The position numbers and the translations under genes are program-made. From Nitrospira sp. (GTDB lineage Bacteria > Nitrospirota > Nitrospiria > Nitrospirales > Nitrospiraceae): 64,000 nucleotides of DNA. Each line of letters starts with the position of its first letter. The first letter of the stretch is position 1. The DNA is taken from positions 1-64,000 of the forward strand of contig VOPT01000007.1 in the NCBI GenBank assembly GCA_009594865.1. The letters run 5' to 3'. The notes under the pieces are model-generated. The model was given only the letters and a program-made list of their open reading frames with translations, was not told the origin of the DNA and made no database searches. This document shows positions 27,764 through 36,563 of this stretch, one piece after another.

Positions 27764-28205
27764 GAACCTGTCTCGACGATCTTCCGGCGCTCCCAGATGC
27801 CTGGCAGGATGTTGAAACAGGTCGCCGGATTCGTTCTCGCATCGCTCCGAAACTCAATGTACGGCGGAGAGTATGATTCGCATTCGCCTCTTCGCTCGCC
27901 GTGACCTTACTGGACGACCGTTTTAGCCATACTGAGAAGCCTCTCTGTAAGCTGTCTCTGACTCCAACCCCTCGGCGTTTTCAGAGGCGCCGGGTGCTTC
28001 CAATTTCGGACCATTGCATTTTCGCAAAATCACCTTTGCCCATTTCAGTTCACCTTTCAGCCGCATCACATATTTGCCCCGCCACACTCCTTGATCACAA
28101 TTTGACGTTATGTTGTTTTTAGATACACTTCGTTTGGTGGGAATCGGCCAAGTTTCAGGTCTATTGAAGGGCACCCACAGAACGATGATGGAGCAAGGAG
28201 AGCAG
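27764..28205. other. Intergenic region, AT-richer, with a decayed hairpin element
   Basis: About 440 nt. Apart from the repeat remnant at 27804-27905 and the presumed promoter of the downstream lipoprotein, nothing coding is supported. Base composition drops here and stays lower to about 29.1 kb. Confidence 0.4.
27804..27905 (-). repeat. Decayed copy of the dispersed hairpin element
   Basis: Left arm CAGGATGTTGAAACAGG and then CGGATTCGTTCTCGCATCGC and AATGTACGGCGGAG match the reverse-oriented element. The other half has been lost or scrambled. Confidence 0.4.
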
Positions 28206-28769
28206 ATGAACGCCATGCGCCCCCTAACAAAGATGCTGGTTATTCTTTTAGTAATTCAACTCACTGGTTGCGCCGCCATGTTTCATGGCACCAACGATCA
28301 AGTCACAGTTGTCAGTGGAGATCCCGAAGCGAAGCTCTATATAGACAGTATGTATCTAGGAAAAGGCTCTGGAGCGATCACTGTTAAGCGAAACACCACC
28401 CATACTATCTTCGCCAGAAAAAAGGGGTGTGCTGACGGCATAGCTCAAACCCAGACGAGTTTCGATTCAGTGTCCCTACTAGGAATCCTCATAGATTGGG
28501 GCCTCATCTCAATGTTGGTCATTGATTGGGGTGCAACGGGTGCCATGTGGAAAACGGACCCCCTGCTGTACAACGTCTCCCCCAATTGCCCTGAAGAAGC
28601 GAATCAAAGTCCAGCCTCAGGAGGAAATATCATAACCGCTGTCGAGAAAGTGCCCGATCAAACGAAGAAACGTAAGGTGCAAAACCAAGAAGGAAAAGTA
28701 GGCACAGATGCGCCATTGCCAGGCAAATGTTACCGTGCGGATAGAGGATTCGTGTGTCGAGAAGAGTAG
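28206..28769 (+). CDS. PEGA-like lipoprotein
   Basis: 187 residues from ATG 28206, chosen for AAGGAG 5 nt upstream. The lipobox is IQLTGCA. A PEGA-type beta domain follows (VVSGDPEAKLYIDSMYLGKG, ITVKRNTTHTIFARKKG). Then comes an odd hydrophobic stretch with two DWG units (GILIDWGLISMLVIDWG), then a Lys/Gln-rich tail with two Cys. Similar small lipoproteins occur widely with unknown function. Lower GC than neighbours suggests recent acquisition. Confidence 0.65.
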   Translation: MNAMRPLTKMLVILLVIQLTGCAAMFHGTNDQVTVVSGDPEAKLYIDSMYLGKGSGAITVKRNTTHTIFARKKGCADGIAQTQTSFDSVSLLGILIDWGLISMLVIDWGATGAMWKTDPLLYNVSPNCPEEANQSPASGGNIITAVEKVPDQTKKRKVQNQEGKVGTDAPLPGKCYRADRGFVCREE

Positions 28770-29011
28770 GTCTTCACTTATTGAATCAAGTAATTTTGAA
28801 TAGCATCCACTACGCCACTACTAACCTACCTCAAGTTGTTGTATCAGCCTCAATGTGAGTCGAGGCACGTCGTATAAGTATTGTTCGGTTCAGATGGTTA
28901 GTTCCAAGGCCACGGTGCAGTCGAATCTGCTTATACCTCCGGTGCCAACACTCAGTTCACATTCTCACCCCAAAGTGTAGCAAAAAGTTCCCGGTCTGAC
29001 AGTTCAGCTCT
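28770..29011. other. Intergenic, nothing recognised
   Basis: Non-coding, lower GC, no clear promoter or hairpin with T-run; leads into a possible gene remnant at 29012. Confidence 0.35.
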
Positions 29012-29101
29012 CACCTTTTCAGCAAAGCCGAGCAGACGGGAGAATGGAACGACCCTTTCTTCCTTACCATAGGAGTCAGCAAAGAAGCCTTCGGTCATTC
29101 A
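29012..29101 (+). pseudogene. Probable remnant of a SYLF-domain gene
   Basis: In one forward frame the stretch from 29024 reads KAEQTGEWNDPFFLTIGVSK and then EAFGHSDAQ. The intact SYLF protein at 25.4-26.1 kb has KDEKTGEWSEPAFFTMGAAS and then FGFQFGAQ at the family signature. About half of the first 23 aligned residues are identical. There is no start or flanking domain, so this is a fragment, now partly overlapped by the small gene on the other strand. Confidence 0.4.
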
Positions 29102-29266
29102 GATGCCCAAATCCTCTGCGAGCCGCACTTCCGATTCATCGATGATTTCCTCCAGACAGCTGAAGCAGGAAAACGGAAATCGATCGACCGGAACCGCGCA
29201 CACTTCCCCGACAGGAAATTCCTCCAACGCCGGGCCGCCGCATTCTTTATGGATTAAGACCAGCAT
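29099..29266 (-). CDS. Small possible zinc-binding protein (55 residues)
   Basis: MLVLIHKECGGPALEEFPVG opens the protein, and a CFSCLEE segment lies near the middle. HxxC (His6, Cys9) and CxxC pairs could bind one zinc ion; one further Cys lies in between. A strong AAGGAG lies 5 nt before the ATG, and the ATG lies 2 nt after the stop of the upstream alpha/beta-hydrolase gene, so it is the third gene of that operon. I do not recognise the family. It is easily missed because of its length. Confidence 0.65.
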   Translation of the reverse strand: MLVLIHKECGGPALEEFPVGEVCAVPVDRFPFSCFSCLEEIIDESEVRLAEDLGI

Positions 29267-29268
29267 GG

Positions 29269-30015
29269 TTACTCCTTCACCACGAGCCGCCGGAACGTTT
29301 CCAAATGCTCCGGACTACTCAGCCGATGATCGCCAGTTTTCAGCAACAATTCGATGGGGAACTCCGGATCTTGCGACAGCACATGCTGCACGAACGTCCA
29401 ACTGCCTTCCGGCTTGATCACCGTATCCTGCAGGCCGTGCAGAATGGTCGTTTTGACGCAACGCGGCATGGTGAAGCGACGACGCCACAACGCCTGGCTG
29501 TCTTCGACCCAATGCCAGGGAATCGGCGCCTCTTTGTGCAAAGGTTCATCATCCCAGGGCATGGCACCGGCTGATTGCCACTGTTCGCGCCTCTCAGCGG
29601 AGATTTGCGCCGCCCTCAGGTCCATCATGTTAAAGGCCGGCGCGATCAGAATGAGCTCTTCGACGACTGGCTGCTCCTGCGCGACGAGCCAGGCCAACCA
29701 GCCTCCAAGGGAGTTTCCGACAATGGTTACCGGCGGACCATCCGCCAGCAGATTCGTCACGGCTTCCGCATCTTCCAGCCAATGCAGCAATCGATAGTCG
29801 CCCCATTGTCCTTCCGAATCTCCCCACCCGCGAAAATCGAAGCAACCAAAACCCCAGCCCCGGTCCTGGCACCATTGCGCCAGTGCCTTGCTCTTATTGC
29901 CCCAGCGCTTGGAGAGAAATCCGGTGATAAAGAGAATTTGGCGGTCGGTGCCGATGTGGCGATCACCACGAAGGACTGCGCCGTCGGCAGCGTTCAGCGT
30001 AAAGGCCTTCATCAT
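29269..30015 (-). CDS. Alpha/beta-hydrolase
   Basis: 248 residues. FITGFLSKRWGNKS is the oxyanion region, FDFRGWGDSEGQWGDY follows, the nucleophile is in VGNSLGG, the acid is likely in HGLQDTVIKP and the base is His in KTGDHRLSSPE. The pattern fits serine hydrolases related to YqiA or lipases. No signal peptide, so it is cytoplasmic. Starts 4 nt after the upstream hydrolase stop. Confidence 0.85.
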   Translation of the reverse strand: MMKAFTLNAADGAVLRGDRHIGTDRQILFITGFLSKRWGNKSKALAQWCQDRGWGFGCFDFRGWGDSEGQWGDYRLLHWLEDAEAVTNLLADGPPVTIVGNSLGGWLAWLVAQEQPVVEELILIAPAFNMMDLRAAQISAERREQWQSAGAMPWDDEPLHKEAPIPWHWVEDSQALWRRRFTMPRCVKTTILHGLQDTVIKPEGSWTFVQHVLSQDPEFPIELLLKTGDHRLSSPEHLETFRRLVVKE

Positions 30016-30019
30016 GCGT

Positions 30020-30733
30020 CTACCGTACCGTCTTCACAAGAAAGCTGCCCAGCTTGCGTAAGACCGGCTCGGGAATTTCATGCCCTCCCCGAAACGGCTG
30101 CCAATCAACGACCAGGCCCGCCTGATGGAATTCATCCCGCAATCGCTCGGCCATGGTGAACGGAAGAATCGGATCCTGCGTGCCATGACTCTGATAGAGC
30201 GGCAGACCCTTCCGTTTCGCCAGCAGCGGCGCCCATTCCTGCTTGGCCACCAGCGTACTCGACAGTTGAATGAGCCCGGCGTAGGGCTGCGTGCTATGGA
30301 GCAATGCATCGCAGGACAACATCGCGCCTTGTGAAAACCCTCCCAGCAAGGTCCGGGCAGGATCAGCCCCCAGTTTCTTGTGCACATCCTCCAGCAAGGC
30401 CTTCACTCGCTCACGCGCTTCCGGGAGCCCGCGGGGGATTTCGCCGGACATGTCGCGGACCTTGCCTGCCGCCCGATCGGCCTGGATGCGGGCCATATCG
30501 ATCATCCACCAGGCGCGCGAATCACCGAACCCCATGGGAATCTGGATCGGCGCTTCGGGAAAGAGAAACCTGGTGCCTGCAGGCGCGTCTACGTATTCGC
30601 TGAGCGGGACCAGGTCATCGCCCAACGCGCCGAATCCATGGAGCAGCAACACCCATGGACCGTTGCCACCGCCCTTACCATCGGTGCCGCCGGTCAGGCG
30701 AACCGTGAGACCGCCCAGTTTTTCAAGCCGCAT
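30020..30733 (-). CDS. Carboxylesterase/phospholipase-type alpha/beta-hydrolase
   Basis: 237 residues. VLLLHGFGALGDDLVPL opens the fold; the nucleophile is in LLGGFSQGAMLS, the acid in SHGTQDPILPF and the base in RGGHEIPEP. This is the layout of small cytosolic carboxylesterases and acyl-protein thioesterases (YpfH/EstB type). First gene of an apparent three-gene operon with a second hydrolase and a small possible zinc-binding protein. Confidence 0.85.
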   Translation of the reverse strand: MRLEKLGGLTVRLTGGTDGKGGGNGPWVLLLHGFGALGDDLVPLSEYVDAPAGTRFLFPEAPIQIPMGFGDSRAWWMIDMARIQADRAAGKVRDMSGEIPRGLPEARERVKALLEDVHKKLGADPARTLLGGFSQGAMLSCDALLHSTQPYAGLIQLSSTLVAKQEWAPLLAKRKGLPLYQSHGTQDPILPFTMAERLRDEFHQAGLVVDWQPFRGGHEIPEPVLRKLGSFLVKTVR

Positions 30734-30811
30734 GGAATCATTTCTCCAACATCAACGCGTGATTGTAGAGGGAATCGTCCGATCGCGTCCACGGCGGGGG
30801 AGATGGTCAGA

Positions 30812-33800
30812 CTACTGACCCAGATACCAGTATTGCAGGAAGGCGAGGACGGCGACAAGGGTGGCCTGAACCACCGGCTGCTGGTAGAAGGGCACAAAGG
30901 CCCCCTGCTGCACGGCATCGATCTCACCGATGATCTGGCGGAGCGCTTCATTCGACGAGCCGACATTGGCCGTGGAGGCCAGTTGGTCAGCCGAGGGAGA
31001 GGCACGGTCGAGATGTTCTTGAAGAGGCTCAAGGATTCTCCGCTTGGCCTGCATGGCGGCCAGATATAACATGCTGGCACTGGCGAGAGCCACCAGGCTG
31101 TTGACTGTAAGGACCAGAATCAGCACAGGCGGGAAGTCCCAATTGTCGAAGTAGTGACTCCGTGCGGCGATGAGAAGAAATAACGACAAGAAGGGGTAGA
31201 GGATCCGGCGATTGACGATTCTCGTCCGCTCGACAATGAGACGAACCTGCTTCATGGGATTGAGCCCGACGGTTAACGGCATTTCCTGGATCCACTTGGT
31301 GCAGAGAATCACGGCGTCCAGGACGGCAAGATTCAGAATGATCAGCGAAACCACGCTGAGAGACGTCAGGATCGCGTCGGCGCGGCAACTGAATGTTCCA
31401 CGGCAGGGGACATACAACCGCCATTCGCCGTCGTTCATGAACCTCCACACTGGAAGGATCAGCAGCAGATACAGAAGCAGCCAGAGCACGACCCTGGCGG
31501 CCCGTTGAGGGCACGTGTGGGCTCGGCAGTAACGAGTCCAGAGCGTTCTCGCCTCACCTGGCCGGTCTCGCTTGGAGCCGTGAAACATCCAGTCCAGGTC
31601 GCCCCAGAACTTTTTCAAACTTCCCCGCCACTCGGCCTCTCTCTCGATCGACTCTCCCGGCGGGAAAAATTTCGCGCTGAGATCTGTGGTGTTCGCGGCC
31701 AGGTCCGCCCAAGCCTTGAATAAAAAGAACATGGATAGGAGGGTCGCGAATAATCGCAACGCCTCCGTGGGCCAGATGCTGACCCCGTCGAACCAGGAAA
31801 AGGGCTCATCTGCGGCGTAGTTGAACTGCCGGATCTGGCACCATAGGAGCACCGCCCCAACCACTACCAGCGGCACCCAGGCCAGCCGCACTGCACGCTG
31901 GAGAGCTTGCACACGGCTATCTGGCTCATTCCGTACGGTGAGCCAATTCCAGTACCGTCCGTACCCCCAAAGAGCCAAACACCCCAAGACCACCCCGACG
32001 ATCCAGAGTGATTCAATTCTCGGCGGAAGGCTGACTCTTCCGGTGCGAAGGTCCACATCGCTTCGCGCCGGATGAATGTTGCTCAGGCCCTCGGCAACCG
32101 CGTCCACGCTTATGTCAACGGCTCCGCGTCGTCCGATTTCGAACAGGCGCGGCAGTATCACGACACTATAGTCAATGTCTTTCCCCTGGCCGCGCTTCAA
32201 GGTATAGGAAGAGGGTTTGCCTTCCCGGAATGCGGGAGAAGCCACATGGCCGATCGCGGTCAAGACGGCGAAGAACGCAGAGGTTTGATAACTCGTTCGA
32301 AACGGTGGGATGCTCTGTTGAAGTTCAGGCGCCACCTGCAAGCCGAAGTGCGAAACGACAAGGACATTGCGAGCCCACTTTCGTTCACTTTCATCAAAAT
32401 AACGCGCGTCCAAATCGGTCGTGAAAAACTGGACGGTGGGAAATTGCTCGCGCACAGCCTGAAGAATGAGAAGCGCATCGTACATGTCTGACCCCAGAAT
32501 TCCGATTGCCTTGACCTTCTTGTCCTGCTCTTCGGATTTGATGCGTGCGACGAGTCTCCGAATATAATCAAGCTGCGAGGACCCTTCAGGCTTTTCATAA
32601 GAGGCAATATCGCGGAGTTTTTCCTTACCGCCGTCGTCCTTCTCCTTGTCCACCTTCTTCGGCATGAGCTTGCTCGCTCGGTCCTCAAGCACTTCTCCGT
32701 CCAGTCCGCTCAAGTAGCTGTATTGCCTGATGTGCAAGGCTTGAGGCAAAACCACTCCGGCCTTCATCTGATCGATGCCGTCTTCCGTCGTTGCGCATTT
32801 CCCTACCAACTGCCTCGTAAGGTCGTCCGATGGAGGGTGGGCTTTCTCAATGTTGCGGTTGGCAATATACTTACAAGCCACGGCACTAAACGTGAGGGGA
32901 AGAGCCCGGGCATAGAACGAATCCCATTCTCCGATCAGGACGATCGAATCCTCGCCGACCGTCACTTGTCTGCGATTCAGTTCGTGAAACAGAGATTCGA
33001 AGAGCGCCTCGTCGCTGTCGATGTGGTATCGAAGTTCCAGGCCCGCATCGGACAACAACCGGTTAAACATGCGGCTGCATGCCAGGTAGGATCGACATTC
33101 AACACCTCCGCTCTGCGTGGGGCTCTTTAACCTGTAAGCGAGCAGTCCGGGCATGGCCGTGGCCCAGGGGGAATAGATCTCAATACGGCCACCAGTATTT
33201 TCCCAGGAGAAAGACGCCGCCTTTACGCCGGCACGTTCCTGCCGGGGTTGCCCCTTTTCTTCGATTTCTTTGAGTATCTGCCGAAATTCTGACGAACTGC
33301 GTGGACCGATGATTTTTGCCGTCACGGTACTATTGTCCTGAACCTTCGACAGTAACTCGCCGATGCGTTGCAGGATCGATGGGCCAAACTCATCGGCCGC
33401 CACCCACAGCACGAGTACCTGTTGATCCTGTGCCTCGCCTTCAACAACGCTCGGCCGTTGACATGCGGCGATCTTGCTACGCCGGTACCATTCATAGGGA
33501 ACGGCAAAGACACGGCGGCCCCGGCCCGATTCGAATTGCCCTATGAAGTATGACAAGAATTGCCCTTCCGCCGCTTTGAAACATCCGACTTCCAACGCGG
33601 CTTCGACGGCATACCGATCGCGGATGCGCGACTCACTGTCATCCACATAGGCGCCCCCCCTGGTCATCACGATCAGCGCTGTCACCTGTTCGCCTCGTCC
33701 GGTGGATTTCTGGATCATTTCCTTCAGGACGTCCAATCCATCGCCCTCGTCCTCGTTCGTCCGCGATTGAATCCTGACCTCTCCCGTGAGTGACTTGGCC

Positions 33801-34081
33801 GTAGAGTGACCCGCGTCGGAAAGACTCACATTGCCCTTCCCAATGACTACGAGCCCGTCTCGTTTTCTGGCCTCAAGATCCTTCTGAACCGCTGCGAATG
33901 GATCCTCCCACAGTCTGGCAGGGGCCTTGAGCTCGATGGTCGCCCCATTTCGATCGATGCCGCTGCCCGTGGGCCTGGAGCTCTTGAGCGGCTCCTTGAC
34001 GAACACCATGGCCGCTACAGCCAGGGCGAGGGTGACCGTTGTGGCTAGAGATAGAGTGGAATCGTCTCCCTTGAAGGCCAT
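30812..34081 (-). CDS. Large orphan membrane protein with ligand-binding-like domain
   Basis: 1,089 residues from ATG 34081 (AAAGGA 6 nt upstream; a TTG lies two codons earlier). One N-terminal membrane helix is followed by about 650 mostly extracytoplasmic residues, then roughly eight hydrophobic segments from about residue 690 to the C-terminus. Around residues 525-625 the run VKAIGILGSDMYDALLILQA, FFTTDLDARYFDESE and VLVVSHFGLQV recalls type I periplasmic binding-protein folds, and an earlier block repeats this look (VIGEWDS, VLWVAADEFGPS). I cannot name the family. Position between hydrolases and SelO gives no functional cue. Single gene. Confidence 0.6.
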   Translation of the reverse strand: MAFKGDDSTLSLATTVTLALAVAAMVFVKEPLKSSRPTGSGIDRNGATIELKAPARLWEDPFAAVQKDLEARKRDGLVVIGKGNVSLSDAGHSTAKSLTGEVRIQSRTNEDEGDGLDVLKEMIQKSTGRGEQVTALIVMTRGGAYVDDSESRIRDRYAVEAALEVGCFKAAEGQFLSYFIGQFESGRGRRVFAVPYEWYRRSKIAACQRPSVVEGEAQDQQVLVLWVAADEFGPSILQRIGELLSKVQDNSTVTAKIIGPRSSSEFRQILKEIEEKGQPRQERAGVKAASFSWENTGGRIEIYSPWATAMPGLLAYRLKSPTQSGGVECRSYLACSRMFNRLLSDAGLELRYHIDSDEALFESLFHELNRRQVTVGEDSIVLIGEWDSFYARALPLTFSAVACKYIANRNIEKAHPPSDDLTRQLVGKCATTEDGIDQMKAGVVLPQALHIRQYSYLSGLDGEVLEDRASKLMPKKVDKEKDDGGKEKLRDIASYEKPEGSSQLDYIRRLVARIKSEEQDKKVKAIGILGSDMYDALLILQAVREQFPTVQFFTTDLDARYFDESERKWARNVLVVSHFGLQVAPELQQSIPPFRTSYQTSAFFAVLTAIGHVASPAFREGKPSSYTLKRGQGKDIDYSVVILPRLFEIGRRGAVDISVDAVAEGLSNIHPARSDVDLRTGRVSLPPRIESLWIVGVVLGCLALWGYGRYWNWLTVRNEPDSRVQALQRAVRLAWVPLVVVGAVLLWCQIRQFNYAADEPFSWFDGVSIWPTEALRLFATLLSMFFLFKAWADLAANTTDLSAKFFPPGESIEREAEWRGSLKKFWGDLDWMFHGSKRDRPGEARTLWTRYCRAHTCPQRAARVVLWLLLYLLLILPVWRFMNDGEWRLYVPCRGTFSCRADAILTSLSVVSLIILNLAVLDAVILCTKWIQEMPLTVGLNPMKQVRLIVERTRIVNRRILYPFLSLFLLIAARSHYFDNWDFPPVLILVLTVNSLVALASASMLYLAAMQAKRRILEPLQEHLDRASPSADQLASTANVGSSNEALRQIIGEIDAVQQGAFVPFYQQPVVQATLVAVLAFLQYWYLGQ

Positions 34082-34291
34082 GCGCAATCCTTTGCTTCAG
34101 TGGCTCAAGGCTGAGGGTGCCCTCATTGACATTACGTAGGGCAGCATTTCCTGTGCCAACTACGTAGATGGCTGGAACAGCAGGGTGTATCCCCGTAGGA
34201 TGAGAACATGTCGTATCGGCGAGGATACAGGGCCGTATCCAATCGGATACCGTGGGACCGATTTGTGAGGACAGCTGAGGAGGGTGAATCG

Positions 34292-35767
34292 TTAGGACGA
34301 GCAGCTCACACTGAGATGTTTGCCCCAATTCGGCGGCGCCGCTGCGTAGGAATTCATGCCGGGATGGTCTGTATACGGATCTCGTAGCAGATTCAGCAAC
34401 CGATCGATCTCTGCATAGTCTTTCTGCTGAGCCTTCTCGATGGCGCCTTGGGCGAGGTAGTTACGGAGGACATACTTGGGGTTGACGCGATTCATGCCGG
34501 CTTGGCGCTCGTCATCCCGACTGTCTTCGCTTCGTAGTCGTTCGCGATACTGCCCCGCCCAGGCGTCGAAGCGATCCAGGTTTAAGAAATGCTCCCGCAA
34601 CCGCTCGTTCTTGGCCGCAGGGTCGGATGAGAAGGTGCCGAGCTCGCGCCAGAAAATCGTGTAGTCCACCCGGCTGCCGACCATGAGCGACTTCAATTCT
34701 TGGAGAAGCGCCTCATCTTCCCCCCGATCCTCCCGCAGGCCGAGTTTCTTTCGCATGAGATCCCGATAATACCGATCGACCGTCACCTGATACCTATCGA
34801 GTACCGCTTTCAACTCTTCCTTAGGCGCGAGCGGCAACAGGGTTTGGGCAAGACAGCTCAGGTTCCACAGGCCGATGTACGGCTGTTGATTGAACGCATA
34901 CCGTCCATTGTAGTCAGAGTGGTTGCAGATGAAACCCGGGTCGTAGTCGTCCATGAAGCCATAGGGGCCGTAATCAAGCGTCAGTCCCAGGATCGACATG
35001 TTGTCGGTGTTCAAGACGCCGTGGGACCAGCCGACCGCCTGCCACTGCGCGATGAGTTTCGCTGTGCGCTCGACCACTGCAGCAAAAAAGCGAACATATT
35101 TGTCGGCGGCCAGCGCAAGATCGGGGAAATGCATCTCGATCACGTAATCAGCCAATCGCTGCAGGTGTTCATGCTGCTTGCGGTAATAGAAAATTTCGAA
35201 GGTACCGAACCGGACATGCGAAGGCGCCATGCGGACGATGGTGGCGCCGGTTTCGACCTGTTGGCGATAGACCTTGTCGTCGCTGCCGACGAGACACAAG
35301 GCGCGCGTGGTCGGGATGCCGAGCCCGTGCATGGCTTCGCAGCAGAGATATTCACGAATGGCCGAGCGAAGCACTGAGCGTCCGTCCCCGTCGCGAGAAA
35401 AGGGGGTCATCCCCGCGCCTTTCAAGTGCAGGTCCCAACGCTCTCCTCGCCCGTTGACGATTTCTCCCAACAGAATGGCCCGCCCATCACCAAGCTGAGG
35501 GACGTAGACGCCGAACTGATGGCCCGAATACAACATCGCCAGCGGCTCCATCCCCGGCACCAGCAGGCTGCCGCCGAAGACGCCGGCAAATTCCGGTCGC
35601 GCCGCTTCACGCGAGTCGAGGTCGATTAATTCCATCGCCGCGGGGTTCGCGCTGATCAGAAACGGCGCGGCGCGAAACGGCGTCGGATTCACCTTGGCGT
35701 AGAACACCTCGGGCAGGCGCGCATAGCGATTATCGAACGTGAGGGTCTCCAGTGTGTGCCGCGTCAT
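34292..35767 (-). CDS. selO: SelO/YdiU protein adenylyltransferase
   Basis: 491 residues of the SelO pseudokinase-like family, which transfers AMP from ATP to hydroxyl side chains of target proteins and protects against oxidative stress. Visible are SGHQFGVYVPQLGDGRA, LHLKGAGMTPFSRDGDGR with the conserved Lys, VGWSHGVLNTDNMSI (the inverted metal-binding DN) and FMDDYDPGFICNHSD. It ends SCSS; the Cys takes the place of selenocysteine found in animal SelO. Cytoplasmic, transcribed alone. Confidence 0.95.
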   Translation of the reverse strand: MTRHTLETLTFDNRYARLPEVFYAKVNPTPFRAAPFLISANPAAMELIDLDSREAARPEFAGVFGGSLLVPGMEPLAMLYSGHQFGVYVPQLGDGRAILLGEIVNGRGERWDLHLKGAGMTPFSRDGDGRSVLRSAIREYLCCEAMHGLGIPTTRALCLVGSDDKVYRQQVETGATIVRMAPSHVRFGTFEIFYYRKQHEHLQRLADYVIEMHFPDLALAADKYVRFFAAVVERTAKLIAQWQAVGWSHGVLNTDNMSILGLTLDYGPYGFMDDYDPGFICNHSDYNGRYAFNQQPYIGLWNLSCLAQTLLPLAPKEELKAVLDRYQVTVDRYYRDLMRKKLGLREDRGEDEALLQELKSLMVGSRVDYTIFWRELGTFSSDPAAKNERLREHFLNLDRFDAWAGQYRERLRSEDSRDDERQAGMNRVNPKYVLRNYLAQGAIEKAQQKDYAEIDRLLNLLRDPYTDHPGMNSYAAAPPNWGKHLSVSCSS

Positions 35768-35796
35768 GTGTTGTCTGACCCCAACCCTTCCTCATT

Positions 35797-36195
35797 TCAC
35801 CGAAAATTGGCTTCGAGATCGGATTCCAAGGTGAAGACGAAGATGCGCTCGCCGACCACCGTATCGATGTCGGTAAACAACGCGGTGATTTTGGCGCCGA
35901 TGAGATCCGCCACCTGTTCACAGAGTCGTTCGCGGCCTTGGGCGATCAGGTTTTGGCGCAGCCGCTTGACCATATCGACGCCTTCGGCCGTTTTGGCCAG
36001 TTGTCGCTCAGCCGGCGTGAGCACCCCCTTCAGTCGCACGACGAGCATGTCCCGCACAATGAACACGCGGACCTCGTCGGGGCCGCGGCCGAGGAATTCC
36101 TGTTCGAATTTGATGATCGCCGTGCGAACGGCGGCTTCTTTTTCTCCCTTGCTGGGCACAGGCACGGTCGTCTTGCTCCCTGGTGATACAGACAT
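35797..36195 (-). CDS. DUF2294 protein
   Basis: 132 residues from ATG 36195, chosen because homology-like sequence starts just after it; a longer frame exists upstream without ribosome site. VRTAIIKFEQEFLGRGPDEV, FIVRDMLVVRLKGVLTPAER and MVKRLRQNLIAQGRERLCEQ match DUF2294, a small cytoplasmic domain with a helical tail. In several bacteria such proteins sit near carbon- or sodium-related transporters. Here it is divergent from the DAB operon, which is suggestive but no more. Confidence 0.8.
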   Translation of the reverse strand: MSVSPGSKTTVPVPSKGEKEAAVRTAIIKFEQEFLGRGPDEVRVFIVRDMLVVRLKGVLTPAERQLAKTAEGVDMVKRLRQNLIAQGRERLCEQVADLIGAKITALFTDIDTVVGERIFVFTLESDLEANFR

Positions 36196-36452
36196 GGACG
36201 ACCGGATTATAGTCACCACCGCCGCAGGACTCCACCCCCATGGAGACCGCTGCCGCAATCCTGCAAACCGAGCCTCGATCGAGTATGACGCGCGCACGCA
36301 CTCGATCCCCTTGCGCGGACTTTTCGCTTGCAATTGCGTGGGGTTCACAGATACATCTAACTCAGTTTTGCGGTGGTGCCGACGACAGGCCGTGATGCGT
36401 GCGCGGCCCGGACCCACTCCATTGATGTACTCAGACAGGCAGTAGGGTCTTG
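36196..36452. other. Upstream part of DAB operon regulatory region
   Basis: About 260 nt between DUF2294 and the leader hairpins. It should contain divergent promoters; I could not pick a confident -35/-10 pair. No coding frame is supported. Confidence 0.4.
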
Positions 36453-36552
36453 CCGGTGTTTCCTTTGCGGGAAAGGCCGGGGACAGTGCAGGCCAGTCGT
36501 TGGTTCCTTGTGTGAAGGACCCTCGGCTGGCCTTTTTCTTTTCATGGCCAGC
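36453..36552 (+). promoter_or_regulatory. Structured leader and candidate attenuator before dabB
   Basis: Hairpin A (36453-36480) pairs CCGG and TTTCC with GGAAA and CCGG. Hairpin B (36490-36533) pairs AGGCCAG with CTGGCCT, has an inner GGTTCCTT/GAAGGACC stem and is followed by the T-run CCTTTTTCTTTT, so it is an intrinsic-terminator shape. The 3' arm of B (GCTGGCC, 36526-36532) can instead pair with GGCCAGC at 36546-36552, just before the dabB ATG at 36564. The two folds exclude each other. Confidence 0.5.
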
Positions 36553-36563
36553 ATGGGGTTCCC

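Noticed and set aside
34235-34250. GTATCC-aatc-GGATAC hairpin after selO
   Set aside because: Short stem, no T-run; may be chance.
36492-36540. Reading the hairpin before dabB as the terminator of an upstream plus-strand gene
   Set aside because: No plus-strand gene lies upstream, so a leader role is more sensible.
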